Source: Acidobacteriota bacterium
Lineage (GTDB): Bacteria > Acidobacteriota > Thermoanaerobaculia > Multivoradales > Multivoraceae
Reading direction: 5' to 3'
DNA: 64,000 bases
Assembly: GCA_003388555.1 (NCBI GenBank)
Contig: QQVD01000033.1
Coordinates: 1-64,000 of the forward strand
Both the position numbers and the translations under genes were made by a program. The first letter of the stretch is position 1, and the number at the start of each line of letters is the position of its first letter. The notes under the pieces are model-generated. The model was not told the origin of the DNA and made no database searches. It saw nothing but the letters and a program-made list of their open reading frames with translations. Below are positions 41,705 to 53,850 of this stretch, piece after piece.

Positions 41705-43012
41705 ATGAGCGAGTGCCCCGACCCTCTGCTCGGCATGGGAGCGACACGTCGTGTCGGTCCGCCCGAGCCGTCTCGCGAGCCGGTGACACCGACAGCGGGC
41801 CCGGTCGTCGACGCCGATCGGCCCGATCCGCGCGAGGAGAGTCTGTCGATCCCTCCGGTGGCGCGTCAGATCGCCCTGGCGGCCGTCTCTCTCGGGTCGG
41901 CCGGAGGCCGGCGGGGGACGGGATCGCCAGGCGGGCCCCGCGATCCCGCGAGCCGGTCCGCGGGCTGGCGTTGGGCTCGGAACCGATGGGTGGTGCGCGC
42001 CATCACGGTCTCGTTCTCGTCGGCCTTCTCCTGGCTGCTCGCTCTGCTTCTGGCTCCGCGCTTCGCGCCCACGGCCGCGGTCATCGGCGCCCTGTGCTCG
42101 GCGGCTACGGCGGTGCTCGTCGATCGCCTGGTCGCCGGCTACCGCGACATCATCCGCAAGCAGAACGGTCGCCTGGCCGATCAGGTCGCCGAGCTCGAGC
42201 GTGGCAACGGTCTGCTGGTCGACAGCAATGCCGAGCTACGCGCCTTCGCGCACACCGTCGCCCACGATCTGAAGAGCCCGATCACGGCGCTCCTGCTGGA
42301 AGCCGAGATGCTCTCCCAGGTGCTCGACGCGCCGTCTCCGAACGCATCTGAGGCTCGTCGGGGTGCGGCCGAGCTCGCCGCCGCGGGACGCACGATGGCG
42401 GCGATCGTCGACGACCTGCTGCTGCTCGCGAGTGTCAGTCAGGAGGAGGTCGAGCTGCGGCCTCTCGACATGACCTCGATCCTGCAGCGGGCGGTGGCGA
42501 GACTGCGTGCCGAGATCGAGGCCTCGGGAGCTCGCCTCTCCCTGCCGACCGAGCTGCCGAGCGCGGTGGGCTATCCGCCGTGGATCGAGCAGGTGTGGGT
42601 GAACTACCTGAGCAACGCCATCAAGTACGGCGGCGACGGTCAGGGCGCCGCGATCATCGAGGTCGGCGCGCTGCGGCGGGAGGGATGGGTGGACTTCTGG
42701 GTGCGCGACCACGGTACCGGGATCGCCGCGAACGATCGCCATCGGCTCTTCCAGGAGTTCACCCGCCTCGACGCTGGGCGTTGCGATGGCCACGGGCTCG
42801 GGCTCTGGATCGTGCGGCGCATCGTCGAGCGACTCGGCGGAACGGTGGGAGTCGACAGCCGGGTCGGCGAAGGAAGCACCTTCTCCTTCCGGCTCCCGGT
42901 CGCCCGCGGCCTCACGGCCGACGAGGGAACAGGCCTTGCCAGTGGCAGGCCGGGCTCGCGCCAGGACGCACCGCACGTCGCCGCAGAGCGAGCCGGGCGC
43001 CGCGTCGCCTGA
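41705..43012 (+). CDS. Orphan sensor histidine kinase
   Basis: 435 residues. After a polar ~90-residue N-terminus come two adjacent membrane helices (ITVSFSSAFSWLLALLLAPR; AAVIGALCSAATAVLVDRLV) with almost no periplasmic loop, then a short coiled coil. The dimerisation/phosphotransfer H-box is FAHTVAHDLKSPI. The ATPase domain shows the N-box VNYLSNAIKYGG, G1 RDHGTGIAAND, F-box LFQEF and G2 GHGLGLWIV. Sensing is therefore probably intramembrane or cytosolic. There is no response regulator next to it. A TACGCT hexamer at 41693-41698 ends 6 bp before the ATG and there is no ribosome-binding site, so the message could be leaderless. Confidence 0.9.
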   Translation: MSECPDPLLGMGATRRVGPPEPSREPVTPTAGPVVDADRPDPREESLSIPPVARQIALAAVSLGSAGGRRGTGSPGGPRDPASRSAGWRWARNRWVVRAITVSFSSAFSWLLALLLAPRFAPTAAVIGALCSAATAVLVDRLVAGYRDIIRKQNGRLADQVAELERGNGLLVDSNAELRAFAHTVAHDLKSPITALLLEAEMLSQVLDAPSPNASEARRGAAELAAAGRTMAAIVDDLLLLASVSQEEVELRPLDMTSILQRAVARLRAEIEASGARLSLPTELPSAVGYPPWIEQVWVNYLSNAIKYGGDGQGAAIIEVGALRREGWVDFWVRDHGTGIAANDRHRLFQEFTRLDAGRCDGHGLGLWIVRRIVERLGGTVGVDSRVGEGSTFSFRLPVARGLTADEGTGLASGRPGSRQDAPHVAAERAGRRVA

Positions 43013-43078
43013 GCGGTGTGAAGTCGGACGGTGCGATCCTCGGGTCCAGCGCGCCGGTGAGCCGCTCCCCGAAATCGC

Positions 43079-44080
43079 TCAGAGGATGCTGGTCTCGCCG
43101 TCCGGCCACTCGATACGGATGCCGCTGGCGGAGCGGCCGTCGGAGGCGAGGCGGATCTGCTCGAGGTCGTAGAGCACGTGTCCCTCGCCACGCTCGGCGA
43201 TCAGGCCGGCGAAGTGCTGGCGCAGCTTTTCGAGGCGAGCCAGCAGCGCCTCGCTCTCCATCTTGTCGAGCACCGGCCGAACCCGGTTCTCGAGCTCGCC
43301 CTCGTCGAGCTCGACGAGACGCCGGTAGAGGGTGGCCTCGATCGTGTGCACTCCGCCGACACCGTCGATCCTGGTGCTGCGCAGGAACGAGCGGGTGTGG
43401 TCGATGAACCAGAGCCTGCCGGAGGAGTCGAAGAGCTCGTTGTTGAGATGCCGATCCCAGTTGCCGACCAGCAGGTCGAAGACCCGCATGATCTGGCGCT
43501 GGTGGTAGGCGACCGGGACGCTGGCCCCTTCCTCGAGGAGCTCGGCGCCAGTGGCGGCGTTCTCGATCCACAGCTGCAGAGAGCCGTCACGGCCGCCGAT
43601 CTTGCGCCGCACCGTCGGTGGCACCCGTCCGAGGCCCAGAGACCGATCCACTTCGTAGGCGGCGATCTCGAACAGATGGGAGTCGCGCTTGGCGAACGGG
43701 CTCGGCCGGGTGCCGTAGGCGCGCCCGCCGATCACTTCGTCGACCGAGCGGAAGACCGCGTGCGCCCGGATCAGGCCGAGCTCCGGCCAGGTCGCCTCGA
43801 GGGTGACCTTGCGCACCCCGGTCGATCCCTTGCCGAGGAGCTTCGAGGAAACGACCTCGGCCTCGCGCAGGAAGCGCTCCACCTGCTCGGGATCGGTGAA
43901 GGGGAGCGACTCACCGTCGGGACCCTGCCAGGCGCGATCGACGTCGAAGAGGGCTGGCGCGAGATCGATCGGCAGCTCCGGTGTCGCGGCGGCGGCTGCC
44001 GTGAGCGGCAGCAGGAGGGCGAGCACGCAGGCGATCGCCGCCGCGAGACTCAGCGCACTCAGCGCACTCAGCGCGGTCAT
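43079..44080 (-). CDS. Exported protein-kinase-like protein (PI3/4K-, HipA- or Fam20-like fold)
   Basis: 333 residues with a clear signal peptide (SLAAAIACVLALLLPLTAAA, residues ~11-31). A nucleotide-loop-like SSKLLGKGSTGVRKVTLE lies near residue 78. Then come FEIAAYEVDRSLGLGRVPPT near 140 and WIENAATGAELL. The catalytic-loop-like RVFDLLVGNWDRHLNN (D-R-H-x-x-N) lies near 225 and the metal-binding Asp in LWFIDHTRSFL near 248. The D-R-H...N and I-D-H/N pair is the hallmark of atypical kinases such as HipA, PI3/4-kinase-related and Fam20 proteins. An exported bacterial member suggests phosphorylation, or AMP transfer, outside the cytosol. The start lies within a ctcagcgca repeat. The substrate is unknown. 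Confidence 0.75.
   Translation of the reverse strand: MTALSALSALSLAAAIACVLALLLPLTAAAAATPELPIDLAPALFDVDRAWQGPDGESLPFTDPEQVERFLREAEVVSSKLLGKGSTGVRKVTLEATWPELGLIRAHAVFRSVDEVIGGRAYGTRPSPFAKRDSHLFEIAAYEVDRSLGLGRVPPTVRRKIGGRDGSLQLWIENAATGAELLEEGASVPVAYHQRQIMRVFDLLVGNWDRHLNNELFDSSGRLWFIDHTRSFLRSTRIDGVGGVHTIEATLYRRLVELDEGELENRVRPVLDKMESEALLARLEKLRQHFAGLIAERGEGHVLYDLEQIRLASDGRSASGIRIEWPDGETSIL
44055..44075. repeat. Short tandem repeat inside the exported kinase-like signal peptide
   Basis: The unit ctcagcgca is repeated about 2.5 times and encodes the ALSALSLA stretch at the very N-terminus of the exported kinase-like protein. Nine bases per unit keeps the frame, so copy-number change would only lengthen or shorten the signal peptide. 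Confidence 0.6.
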
Positions 44081-44572
44081 TCGGGACCGGCGAGGCTCGC
44101 AGGTCGTCGAGCCAGGAGTTACGGGAGCGTCCTCTGTGATGTGCGACTTCAAGTGTCCTCGCTTCCTGTCGGATGCACTGGTTCCTTCGCCGGGGAGACG
44201 GGTGCCCTGCGCGTGCAGGATGCGGCTCCCCGGTGACCACCGCACCGGCCTGCTCGATCGTCCCCCGTGGACGCTGCCGGTGATCTCGAATCCGTCGCGC
44301 CTGCGATCGTCGCCGTTCGCTTCTACCCTGGTCTTGCCTGCGAGCTTCTGTTGGTGCTGCCGAGTTGCAGCGCGGCGGAGACCTCCGGGCGTCGGCGGCG
44401 ACCGCCTCTGACGGTCGTTGTAAGTTACGAACGAGTTGCCCGCACGTTCCGAAAGAGGGCCCAGCTTCTACCGGTCGGTAGGTCGGAGGTGACGAGGCGT
44501 CCGTGGAGGAGGATGGATCGCGCTGCGCCCGGCCGCGGCCAGGCGAGCGGGACCGTTCGGGAACCAGCGGAG
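44081..44572. other. Divergent intergenic region with paired palindromes
   Basis: 492 bp between the exported kinase-like gene and the glycerate kinase gene. The frames are not gene-like. The only clear structures are the two palindromes at 44415-44434 and 44468-44481. Confidence 0.5.
44415..44481. promoter_or_regulatory. Two palindromes upstream of glycerate 2-kinase
   Basis: The first reads TCGTTGTAAGTTACGAACGA (44415-44434): arms TCGTT/AACGA enclose GTAA-G-TTAC, with one extra base. The second is CTACCG-gt-CGGTAG (44468-44481). The first is also an AT-rich patch in a GC-rich context. Both look like dimeric-regulator operators, and their placement suggests control of glycerate metabolism, but no regulator is adjacent. 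Confidence 0.35.
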
Positions 44573-46012
44573 ATGCGAGACGACCTGGATCGGATCGGCG
44601 GCGAGCACGACCGGCGCTTCGCTGCCGGCGCCGGCGCCGGCGGCCTGAGCGCGCAGCTGCGCTCGATCTTCGAGCAGGCGGTGGCTGCGGTCGACCCGGC
44701 CGAGGCGGTGGATCGCGAGCTGCTGCCGCTCGCCGCCGCCGGGCACCCCCTGGGGCGACGCTGTGGCGTGCTCGCGGTGGGCAAGGGGTCGCTCGCCATG
44801 TGGCGGGCCGCCCGCGCGCAGCTCGAGCCGAGGAGGGTGTGGTGCGCGCCGCACGCTCTGGTCGTCAGCCACGTCGACACCGGCGAGGTACCGCTCAGTG
44901 ACGGTCCCGACGTGCTGGCGGGAGTGATCCACCGGGTCGCCGAGCATCCGGTGCCGGGCTCCGGCGGCGTCGCTGCCGCGGCGGCGCTCGAGCGGGCAGT
45001 CGGCGAGTGGCGCTGCACCGGCTGGCTGGTGCTGCTGTCCGGCGGAGCCTCGGCGCTGCTGCCGTCGCCGTGCCCGGGGATCACCCTCGCGGACAAGCAG
45101 AGAACCACCGAGTTGCTGCTGGGCTCCGGCGCCTCGATCGAGGAGCTGAACACGGTGCGGCGACATCTGTCGAAGCTCAAGGGTGGCGGGCTGGCGCGTC
45201 TGTTGTCGCCGGCCCCGGTGCTCGTGTTGGCGGTCTCCGACGTCGTCTCGGGCGGACTGTCGGCGCTCGCAAGCGGTCCCCTGACCGCCGATACGACCAC
45301 CTTCGCTGACGCCCTCGCGATCGTCCGCGACCGCCTCGGTGGGCGCGTGCCGGAGGCAGTGCTGCGACTTCTCGAAGACGGCGCCCGCGGCGAGCTCGAG
45401 GAGAATCCCGGCCCCGGCGACCCGGTGTTCGATCGCGTCGAGCATCGGGTGGTGGCCGACAACCGTCTCGCCGTCGCCGCCGCGGCGGCGCGCTGCGAAG
45501 AGCTCGGCTACCGCCCGGTGGTGGCGCCGCATCCCCTCTGCGGCGAGGCAAGCGACGCGGCGCGGCTGGTGGCGCGGGCGATGCAGCGCGCCGCTGAGCG
45601 CGTCGTCGATGCCGCGGAGGCCTCGCGCCGGAGCGGTGTCGCCCTGGTGTTCGGAGGTGAGACGACGGTGACGGTGCGCGGCGACGGCCTCGGTGGCCGC
45701 AACCAGGAGCTGGCGCTCGCCGTCGCGCTCGAGCTCGAGCGCGAGCCCCCGCGCAGGCCGCCGGATCGACCGTGGGCGTTGCTGGCGGCGGGCACCGACG
45801 GTCGCGACGGTCCCACCGCGGCGGCCGGTGCCGTGGTCGACGGCGACAGCCTGAGGAAGATGCGCTCCGCCGGCGTCGATCCGGCCGTCGCACTGGCGCG
45901 CAACGACAGCCACCGCGCCCACGCCGCGGCCGGCGCCCTGTTCGTGACCGGCGCCACCGGCACCAACGTTGCCGACCTCACCGTCGCGCTGCTGCCGGCA
46001 CCGGCCGGTTGA
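44573..46012 (+). CDS. Glycerate 2-kinase, MOFRL family
   Basis: 479 residues from the ATG at 44573; the frame is open upstream to 44267, and the ATG at 44513 is an alternative with a purine-rich sequence too close to it. The Rossmann-like N-terminal domain has GVLAVGKGSLAMWRAA near residue 65, WLVLLSGGASALLPSP near 150 and TVRRHLSKLKGGGLARLL near 200. LAVSDVVSGGLSALASGPLT follows near 225. The MOFRL C-terminal domain shows FGGETTVTVRGDGLGGRNQE, then LLAAGTDGRDGPTAAAGAVV and NDSHRAHAAAGALFVTGATG. It phosphorylates D-glycerate to 2-phosphoglycerate, which would feed directly into the enolase step; the enolase gene lies 2 kb away. Family assignment is strong. Confidence 0.92.
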   Translation: MRDDLDRIGGEHDRRFAAGAGAGGLSAQLRSIFEQAVAAVDPAEAVDRELLPLAAAGHPLGRRCGVLAVGKGSLAMWRAARAQLEPRRVWCAPHALVVSHVDTGEVPLSDGPDVLAGVIHRVAEHPVPGSGGVAAAAALERAVGEWRCTGWLVLLSGGASALLPSPCPGITLADKQRTTELLLGSGASIEELNTVRRHLSKLKGGGLARLLSPAPVLVLAVSDVVSGGLSALASGPLTADTTTFADALAIVRDRLGGRVPEAVLRLLEDGARGELEENPGPGDPVFDRVEHRVVADNRLAVAAAAARCEELGYRPVVAPHPLCGEASDAARLVARAMQRAAERVVDAAEASRRSGVALVFGGETTVTVRGDGLGGRNQELALAVALELEREPPRRPPDRPWALLAAGTDGRDGPTAAAGAVVDGDSLRKMRSAGVDPAVALARNDSHRAHAAAGALFVTGATGTNVADLTVALLPAPAG

Positions 46013-46259
46013 CTCGTCCAGGCGCCTGCGTGAAGGTAGGTGGGGGCCGGCGACGACGGGTCGATGAAGATGCCGCCGGGCGCTACGCCAGCGAGATCGC
46101 TGCTTCGCCAGCCATTCGCCGTCCGCCGGGGCACCCTTTCGTGACGAAGAGCCGTCACGGTGGTCGCGACGGTCGCGGCCACGGCGGAGCGCCGGCCAAC
46201 ACGAATCGAGAGCGAGTCGCCTGCGCGAATGCGCAGCGCGGCAGATCGGAGAGAGAGCT

Positions 46260-47420
46260 GTGAGAGTCGGACTGGTGGGATGGCGCGGCATGGTGGGATC
46301 GGTGCTGCGCGAGCGGATGCAGGAGGAGGGCGACTTCGAGGGGCTGGAGGTCACGTACTTCACCACCTCGCAGGTCGGCGAGGAGGGGCCCGTGCCGGGC
46401 ACCGAGCTGCACGACGCCCACGACCTCGAGCGGCTCGCGCGCCACGACGTGGTGATCACCTGCCAGGGCGGCGACTACACAGAGGCGGTGTATCGACCGC
46501 TGCGAGAGACCGGCTGGGACGGATACTGGATCGATGCCGCGTCCACCCTGCGCCTCGACCCGGACGCGGTCGTGGTGCTCGATCCGGTGAACGCCGAGGT
46601 GATCGATGCCGCCCTCGAGCGGGGCGTGCGCACTCTGGTCGGAGGCAACTGCACCGTCAGTCTGTTGCTGATGGCGGTGGCGCCGCTGCTGCGGCGGGGC
46701 TGGGTCGAGTGGATCTCGACCATGACCTACCAGGCGGCCTCCGGAGCGGGGGCCGCCGCGATGCGCGAGCTCGCCGAGCAGATCCGCCGCCTCGGAGCCG
46801 GGTTCGAGGCTCCGCTCAGCGCCGCGGATGCCTCGCCGCTCGATCTCGACGCAGTCACCGCGAAGCTGCAGCGGGGCGGTCTGCCCTGCGACGAGCTCGG
46901 CGCGCCGCTCGCCGGCAACCTGCTGCCCTGGATCGATCGAGCGATGCCCGGCGGCCAGACCCGCGAGGAGTGGAAGGCGCAGGTCGAGTGCCACCGCATC
47001 CTCGACCTCGAGCGACCGGTGCCGATCGACGGTGTCTGCGTGCGAGTCGGCACGATGCGCTGCCACGCCCAGGCGCTGACCATCAAGCTGCACGAGGCGG
47101 TCGAGCTGGAGGAGATCGAGGCGGTGCTCGGCTCGGCGCATCCTTGGGCCGAGGTCGTGCCCAACACCCGCGAGGCGACGCTCGAGCGACTGCATCCGGC
47201 GGCGGTCACCGGCACGCTGCAGGTACCGGTGGGCCGCCTGCGCACGATGCTGCAGGGGTCCGAGTACCTCGCGGCGTACACGGTGGGCGACCAGCTGCTC
47301 TGGGGTGCGGCCGAGCCGCTGCGCCGCGCTCTGGCGATCCTGCGCCGGCGCGCGGGCGCTGGAGGCTCCGCTGCCTCGCCCGCCGCCGAGCTGGCGCCCA
47401 GCGGATCGGCTGCACCTTGA
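46260..47420 (+). CDS. asd: Aspartate-semialdehyde dehydrogenase
   Basis: 386 residues from a GTG preceded by cggagagaga. The NADP-binding start is MRVGLVGWRGMVGSVLRERM. The catalytic Cys is in VGGNCTVSLLLMAVAPLL (residues ~123-140), followed by TYQAASGAGAAAMRELAEQI. The substrate-binding segments are GGQTREEWKAQVE (~235) and VRVGTMRCHAQALTIKL (~265), the general base His lying in the latter. The sequence follows the proteobacterial-type enzyme. It reduces aspartyl phosphate to aspartate semialdehyde for lysine, diaminopimelate, threonine and methionine synthesis. The last ~25 residues are a low-complexity Ala/Gly/Ser tail. The GFA-family gene begins at its stop codon. Confidence 0.95.
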   Translation: MRVGLVGWRGMVGSVLRERMQEEGDFEGLEVTYFTTSQVGEEGPVPGTELHDAHDLERLARHDVVITCQGGDYTEAVYRPLRETGWDGYWIDAASTLRLDPDAVVVLDPVNAEVIDAALERGVRTLVGGNCTVSLLLMAVAPLLRRGWVEWISTMTYQAASGAGAAAMRELAEQIRRLGAGFEAPLSAADASPLDLDAVTAKLQRGGLPCDELGAPLAGNLLPWIDRAMPGGQTREEWKAQVECHRILDLERPVPIDGVCVRVGTMRCHAQALTIKLHEAVELEEIEAVLGSAHPWAEVVPNTREATLERLHPAAVTGTLQVPVGRLRTMLQGSEYLAAYTVGDQLLWGAAEPLRRALAILRRRAGAGGSAASPAAELAPSGSAAP

Positions 47421-47425
47421 ACGCC

Positions 47426-47875
47426 GTGAACGCAGAGGCGGGCGGCGCCGACGATCCGCCGGTCGCCGGCGGCTGTCACTGCGGCGCGGTGCGCTTCGAG
47501 GTCGACCTCGATCGCGCCCAGGACCTCGATGGCGAGGGCAGGCTGCGGCTCACCGAGTGCAACTGCTCGATCTGCTCGGCCACCGGCTTCCTGCACTGGA
47601 TCGTGCCGGCGAGTCGGTTCCGCCTGCTCGCCGGCGAGCAGGCCCTCACCGAGTACCGCTTCGGTACCGGAGCGGCGCGACACCTCTTCTGTTCGCGCTG
47701 TGGCGTCAAGTCCTTCTACGTGCCGCGCTCACATCCCGACGGTTTCAGCGTCAACGCGCGCTGCGTCTCGCTCGAGGACCATCCGAGCATCCACGAGCTG
47801 GTGGCGGAGCCGTTCGACGGCCGGCAGTGGGAGGAGAACATCGCGGCGCTGCACGAGAAGGAGCGCTGGCGCTGA
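47426..47875 (+). CDS. GFA-family (glutathione-dependent formaldehyde-activating enzyme-like) zinc protein
   Basis: 149 residues from a GTG; a TTG at 47417 overlapping the asd stop is an alternative. Zinc-binding Cys clusters of the Gfa fold are all present: GGCHCGAVRFEV near residue 18, LTECNCSICSATGFLHW near 45, and HLFCSRCGVKSFYVPRSHPD near 90. The name comes from the founding member; most family members have no proven glutathione or formaldehyde activity. Overlapping or abutting asd, it is probably translated with it, but no functional link is obvious. Confidence 0.88.
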   Translation: MNAEAGGADDPPVAGGCHCGAVRFEVDLDRAQDLDGEGRLRLTECNCSICSATGFLHWIVPASRFRLLAGEQALTEYRFGTGAARHLFCSRCGVKSFYVPRSHPDGFSVNARCVSLEDHPSIHELVAEPFDGRQWEENIAALHEKERWR

Positions 47876-48011
47876 AGCCGGCTGGTGGTCCAGGTCCGGC
47901 CTCCCCGGGATCCTGGTGACGGTCATCGTGATTTCGTAGGCAGCCGAGTCGGAGGGAACGGCTCGGCACGACGGGCCGGTCCGCTCCTTCTGTCCAGGGG
48001 CTTTGATCCGC

Positions 48012-51498
<3,487 letters not shown>

Positions 51499-51503
51499 TC
51501 GCC

Positions 51504-52037
51504 GTGGGCGCGAAGGATCCGGTCAGTGCGGGCCTGCTGCTCTTCCGCCGCTCCGCCACGACGACGGATGGCGAGGGAGAGGGATCCTCAGGCATGGCTT
51601 CCGGCGAGCAGCTGAGAGTGCTCCTCGGGCACCCGGGCGGCCCCTACCACGCGCAGCGGGATCTGGGGGCCTGGAGCGTGCCGAAGGGGCTGGTCGAGGA
51701 CGGCGAGGACGCGCTGCAGGCGGCGAGGCGGGAGTTCGAGGAGGAGACGGAGCTCGCGCCTCCGGTCGACCCGCGGTGCTATCTCGATCTCGGCTCGGTG
51801 CGGTATCGCAACGGCAAGACGGTGCGCGCCTGGGCGTTCGAGGGCGAGTGCGACCCGGCCGCCCTGCGCAGCAACACGATCGCCATCGAGTGGCCTCCGC
51901 GCAGCGGCCGCAGCCTCGAGATCCCCGAGATCGATCGTTTCGAGCTGTTTCCGCTGGCCGAGGCGGAGCGGCGGATCCTGACCGCCCAGCGACCGCTGCT
52001 CGAACGTCTCGTCGAGCGGCTGCGTGCGGGCGATTGA
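51504..52037 (+). CDS. NUDIX hydrolase
   Basis: 177 residues from a GTG six bases after the methyltransferase stop. The NUDIX box is at residues ~73-95 (GLVEDGEDALQAARREFEEE, then T). It matches G-x5-E-x7-R-E-U-x-E-E, with the final Gly replaced by Thr, and W-S-V-P-K-G leads into it. It begins SAGLLLFRR and has the internal PGGPYHAQRDLGAWSVP. This arrangement is usual for the NTP pyrophosphohydrolase group with DUF-like inserts. It hydrolyses a nucleoside diphosphate linked to another moiety. The exact substrate is not readable. Translation is probably coupled to the preceding gene. Confidence 0.87.
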   Translation: MGAKDPVSAGLLLFRRSATTTDGEGEGSSGMASGEQLRVLLGHPGGPYHAQRDLGAWSVPKGLVEDGEDALQAARREFEEETELAPPVDPRCYLDLGSVRYRNGKTVRAWAFEGECDPAALRSNTIAIEWPPRSGRSLEIPEIDRFELFPLAEAERRILTAQRPLLERLVERLRAGD

Positions 52038-52063
52038 CGACGAGTTCGCGGCGCGCTCTGCTC

Positions 52064-52092
52064 TCGACAGCCGACGGGGCTGCGGGTAGCGT
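52064..52092 (+). promoter_or_regulatory. Candidate sigma-70 promoter of the ornithine-cyclodeaminase-family gene
   Basis: A -35-like TCGACA (52064-52069, 5 of 6) is 17 bp from a -10-like TAGCGT (52087-52092). It lies in the only non-coding gap between the NUDIX and ornithine-cyclodeaminase-family genes, 90 bp before the start. Confidence 0.5.
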
Positions 52093-52181
52093 GCAGCGGC
52101 CGTGCTCCGCGAGTCGGATTCGATCGCGCGGAGCCTTCAGCGCGCCCGTTGGTTGGATCAGGCAGTGGAACGGGAGGTTCG

Positions 52182-53144
52182 ATGGCCGTCACCCGAGTGT
52201 TGACCCAGAGCGAAGTGCGCCGTTGTCTCGAGATGGCCGAGGCCGTCCCGGCGGTCGAGGCGGCGTTCGCTGCCCACGGACGAGGCGAGACCCAGATGCC
52301 GGTCAAGGTCTACCTCGACCTGGTGAAGTACGACGGCGACTTCCGCGCGATGCCGGCCTATCTCGACGGTTCGGCCGGCGTGAAGTGGGTGAACGCACAC
52401 CCCCACAACCCCGAGCGTCACGGTCTGCCGTCGGTGCTCGGCATGTACATCCTGTCGGACCCGAAGACGGCTCTGCCCCTGGCGGTGATGGACGCGACCT
52501 ACCTGACCGCGGCGCGCACCGGCGCCGCCGCGGCGGTCGCGGCCAGGCACCTGGCGAGGGAGCCCGAGCGCATCGGCTTCATCGGCTGCGGGGTGCAGGC
52601 TCGCACCATGCTGGCGGCCCTTCGGGTCGTCTACAGCGGCGACTTCGAGGTCCTCGCCGCCGACCGCTCCGACATCGCCGCGCAGCGCTTCGCCGCCGAG
52701 GTCCACGGACGCGCCGTGACTCTCGAGGAAGCAGCTGGATGCGACATCGTCTGCACCGCGACCCCGTCGCGGCAGCCGGTGGTCCGGCGCGACTGGATCC
52801 GCCCCGGGACCCACATCAACGCGATGGGCGCCGACGCGCACGGCAAGCAGGAGCTGGAGGCCGCGATCCTGCTCGACGCCAAGGTGGTGGTCGACGACTG
52901 GGAGCAGGCCGGCGAGAGCGGTGAGGTCAACGTGCCGCTCGATCAGGGCGTGCTCGAGCCGGATCAGATCCACGCCACGCTGGGCGCCATCTGCGCCGGC
53001 AACAAGGAGGGGCGCGCCTCGCGGGAGGAGATCACGGTCTTCGATTCGACCGGTCTCGCGGTACAGGACGTGGCGCTGGCGCGCCTGGTGTACGAGCGAG
53101 CGGCTGCCGACGACGTGGGTCGTGAAGTCGACTTCTCGCAGTGA
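52182..53144 (+). CDS. Ornithine cyclodeaminase / mu-crystallin-family NAD(P)-dependent enzyme
   Basis: 320 residues from an ATG with cgggagg 6 bp upstream. The family pattern is present: VKWVNAHPHNPERHGLPSVL near residue 68, DATYLTAARTGAAAAVAARH near 105, and the nucleotide-binding IGFIGCGVQARTMLAALR near 130. CDIVCTATPSRQPVV follows near 190, then GTHINAMGADAHGKQELEA near 210, with the catalytic Asp equivalent in VVDDW. Members cyclise ornithine to proline, act as alanine dehydrogenases or as ketimine reductases. Sequence alone does not decide which. It precedes nth, whose start lies inside its end. Confidence 0.88.
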   Translation: MAVTRVLTQSEVRRCLEMAEAVPAVEAAFAAHGRGETQMPVKVYLDLVKYDGDFRAMPAYLDGSAGVKWVNAHPHNPERHGLPSVLGMYILSDPKTALPLAVMDATYLTAARTGAAAAVAARHLAREPERIGFIGCGVQARTMLAALRVVYSGDFEVLAADRSDIAAQRFAAEVHGRAVTLEEAAGCDIVCTATPSRQPVVRRDWIRPGTHINAMGADAHGKQELEAAILLDAKVVVDDWEQAGESGEVNVPLDQGVLEPDQIHATLGAICAGNKEGRASREEITVFDSTGLAVQDVALARLVYERAAADDVGREVDFSQ

Positions 53145-53850
53145 GCCGGTCGGCGCCGGCCGCAGCCGGACTCCCGGAGGTGACGCCAGGCGCTTCGACA
53201 GCCGTCGCCTCGCCGCCGCCCTGCGCCGGATCCGCCGTCGCCTCGAAGGCACTGCGCCGCCGGTCGTCACGCTGATCGCCGAGGCCGACCGCGATCCTTA
53301 CAAGGTCCTCTTCTCGACCCTGCTCAGCGCCCGCACCAAGGACGAGACCACCGCGGCGGCGTCGGCCCGCCTCTTCGCGGCCGCCCCGGATGCCCGGAGT
53401 CTCGCTCGCTTGGCCGCCTCCGAGGTCGCCGAGCTGATCTATCCGGTGGGCTTCTATCGCACCAAGGCCAGGAACGTGGTCGCCGCGGCCCAGATGCTGC
53501 TCGAGCGCTTCGCCGGTGAGGTGCCCGAGACCATCGACGAGCTGATCGAGCTGCCGGGCGTCGGGCGCAAGACCGCCAACCTGGTGCTCACCGAGGCCTT
53601 CGAGAGACCGGCGATCTGCGTCGACACCCACGTGCACCGGATCTGCAATCTGTGGGGCTACGTCGACACCGCGGATCCGCAGGCCACCGAGATGGCACTG
53701 CGGGCCAAGCTGCCGCGGCGACACTGGATCGATCTCAACAAGACCCTCGTGTCGTTCGGTCAGCAGGTCTGCACTCCGACCAGTCCGTGGTGCAGTCGCT
53801 GTCCGGTCGCCGAGTGGTGTCCGAGGATAGGGGTCGGCCGGACGCGTTGA
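53122..53850 (+). CDS. nth: Endonuclease III (DNA glycosylase/AP lyase)
   Basis: 242 residues from a GTG that overlaps the preceding gene by 23 bp; no later start gives a complete domain. The helix-hairpin-helix motif is LPGVGRKTANLVL with the catalytic Lys, and VDTHVHRICN carries the catalytic Asp. The iron-sulfur loop has the C-x6-C-x2-C-x5-C spacing (CTPTSPWCSRCPVAEWC) close to the C-terminus. The N-terminus also holds LLSARTKDETTAAA. It removes oxidised pyrimidines and cuts the abasic site in base-excision repair. It is the last gene before the DnaA-box-like array. Confidence 0.95.
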   Translation: MKSTSRSEPVGAGRSRTPGGDARRFDSRRLAAALRRIRRRLEGTAPPVVTLIAEADRDPYKVLFSTLLSARTKDETTAAASARLFAAAPDARSLARLAASEVAELIYPVGFYRTKARNVVAAAQMLLERFAGEVPETIDELIELPGVGRKTANLVLTEAFERPAICVDTHVHRICNLWGYVDTADPQATEMALRAKLPRRHWIDLNKTLVSFGQQVCTPTSPWCSRCPVAEWCPRIGVGRTR

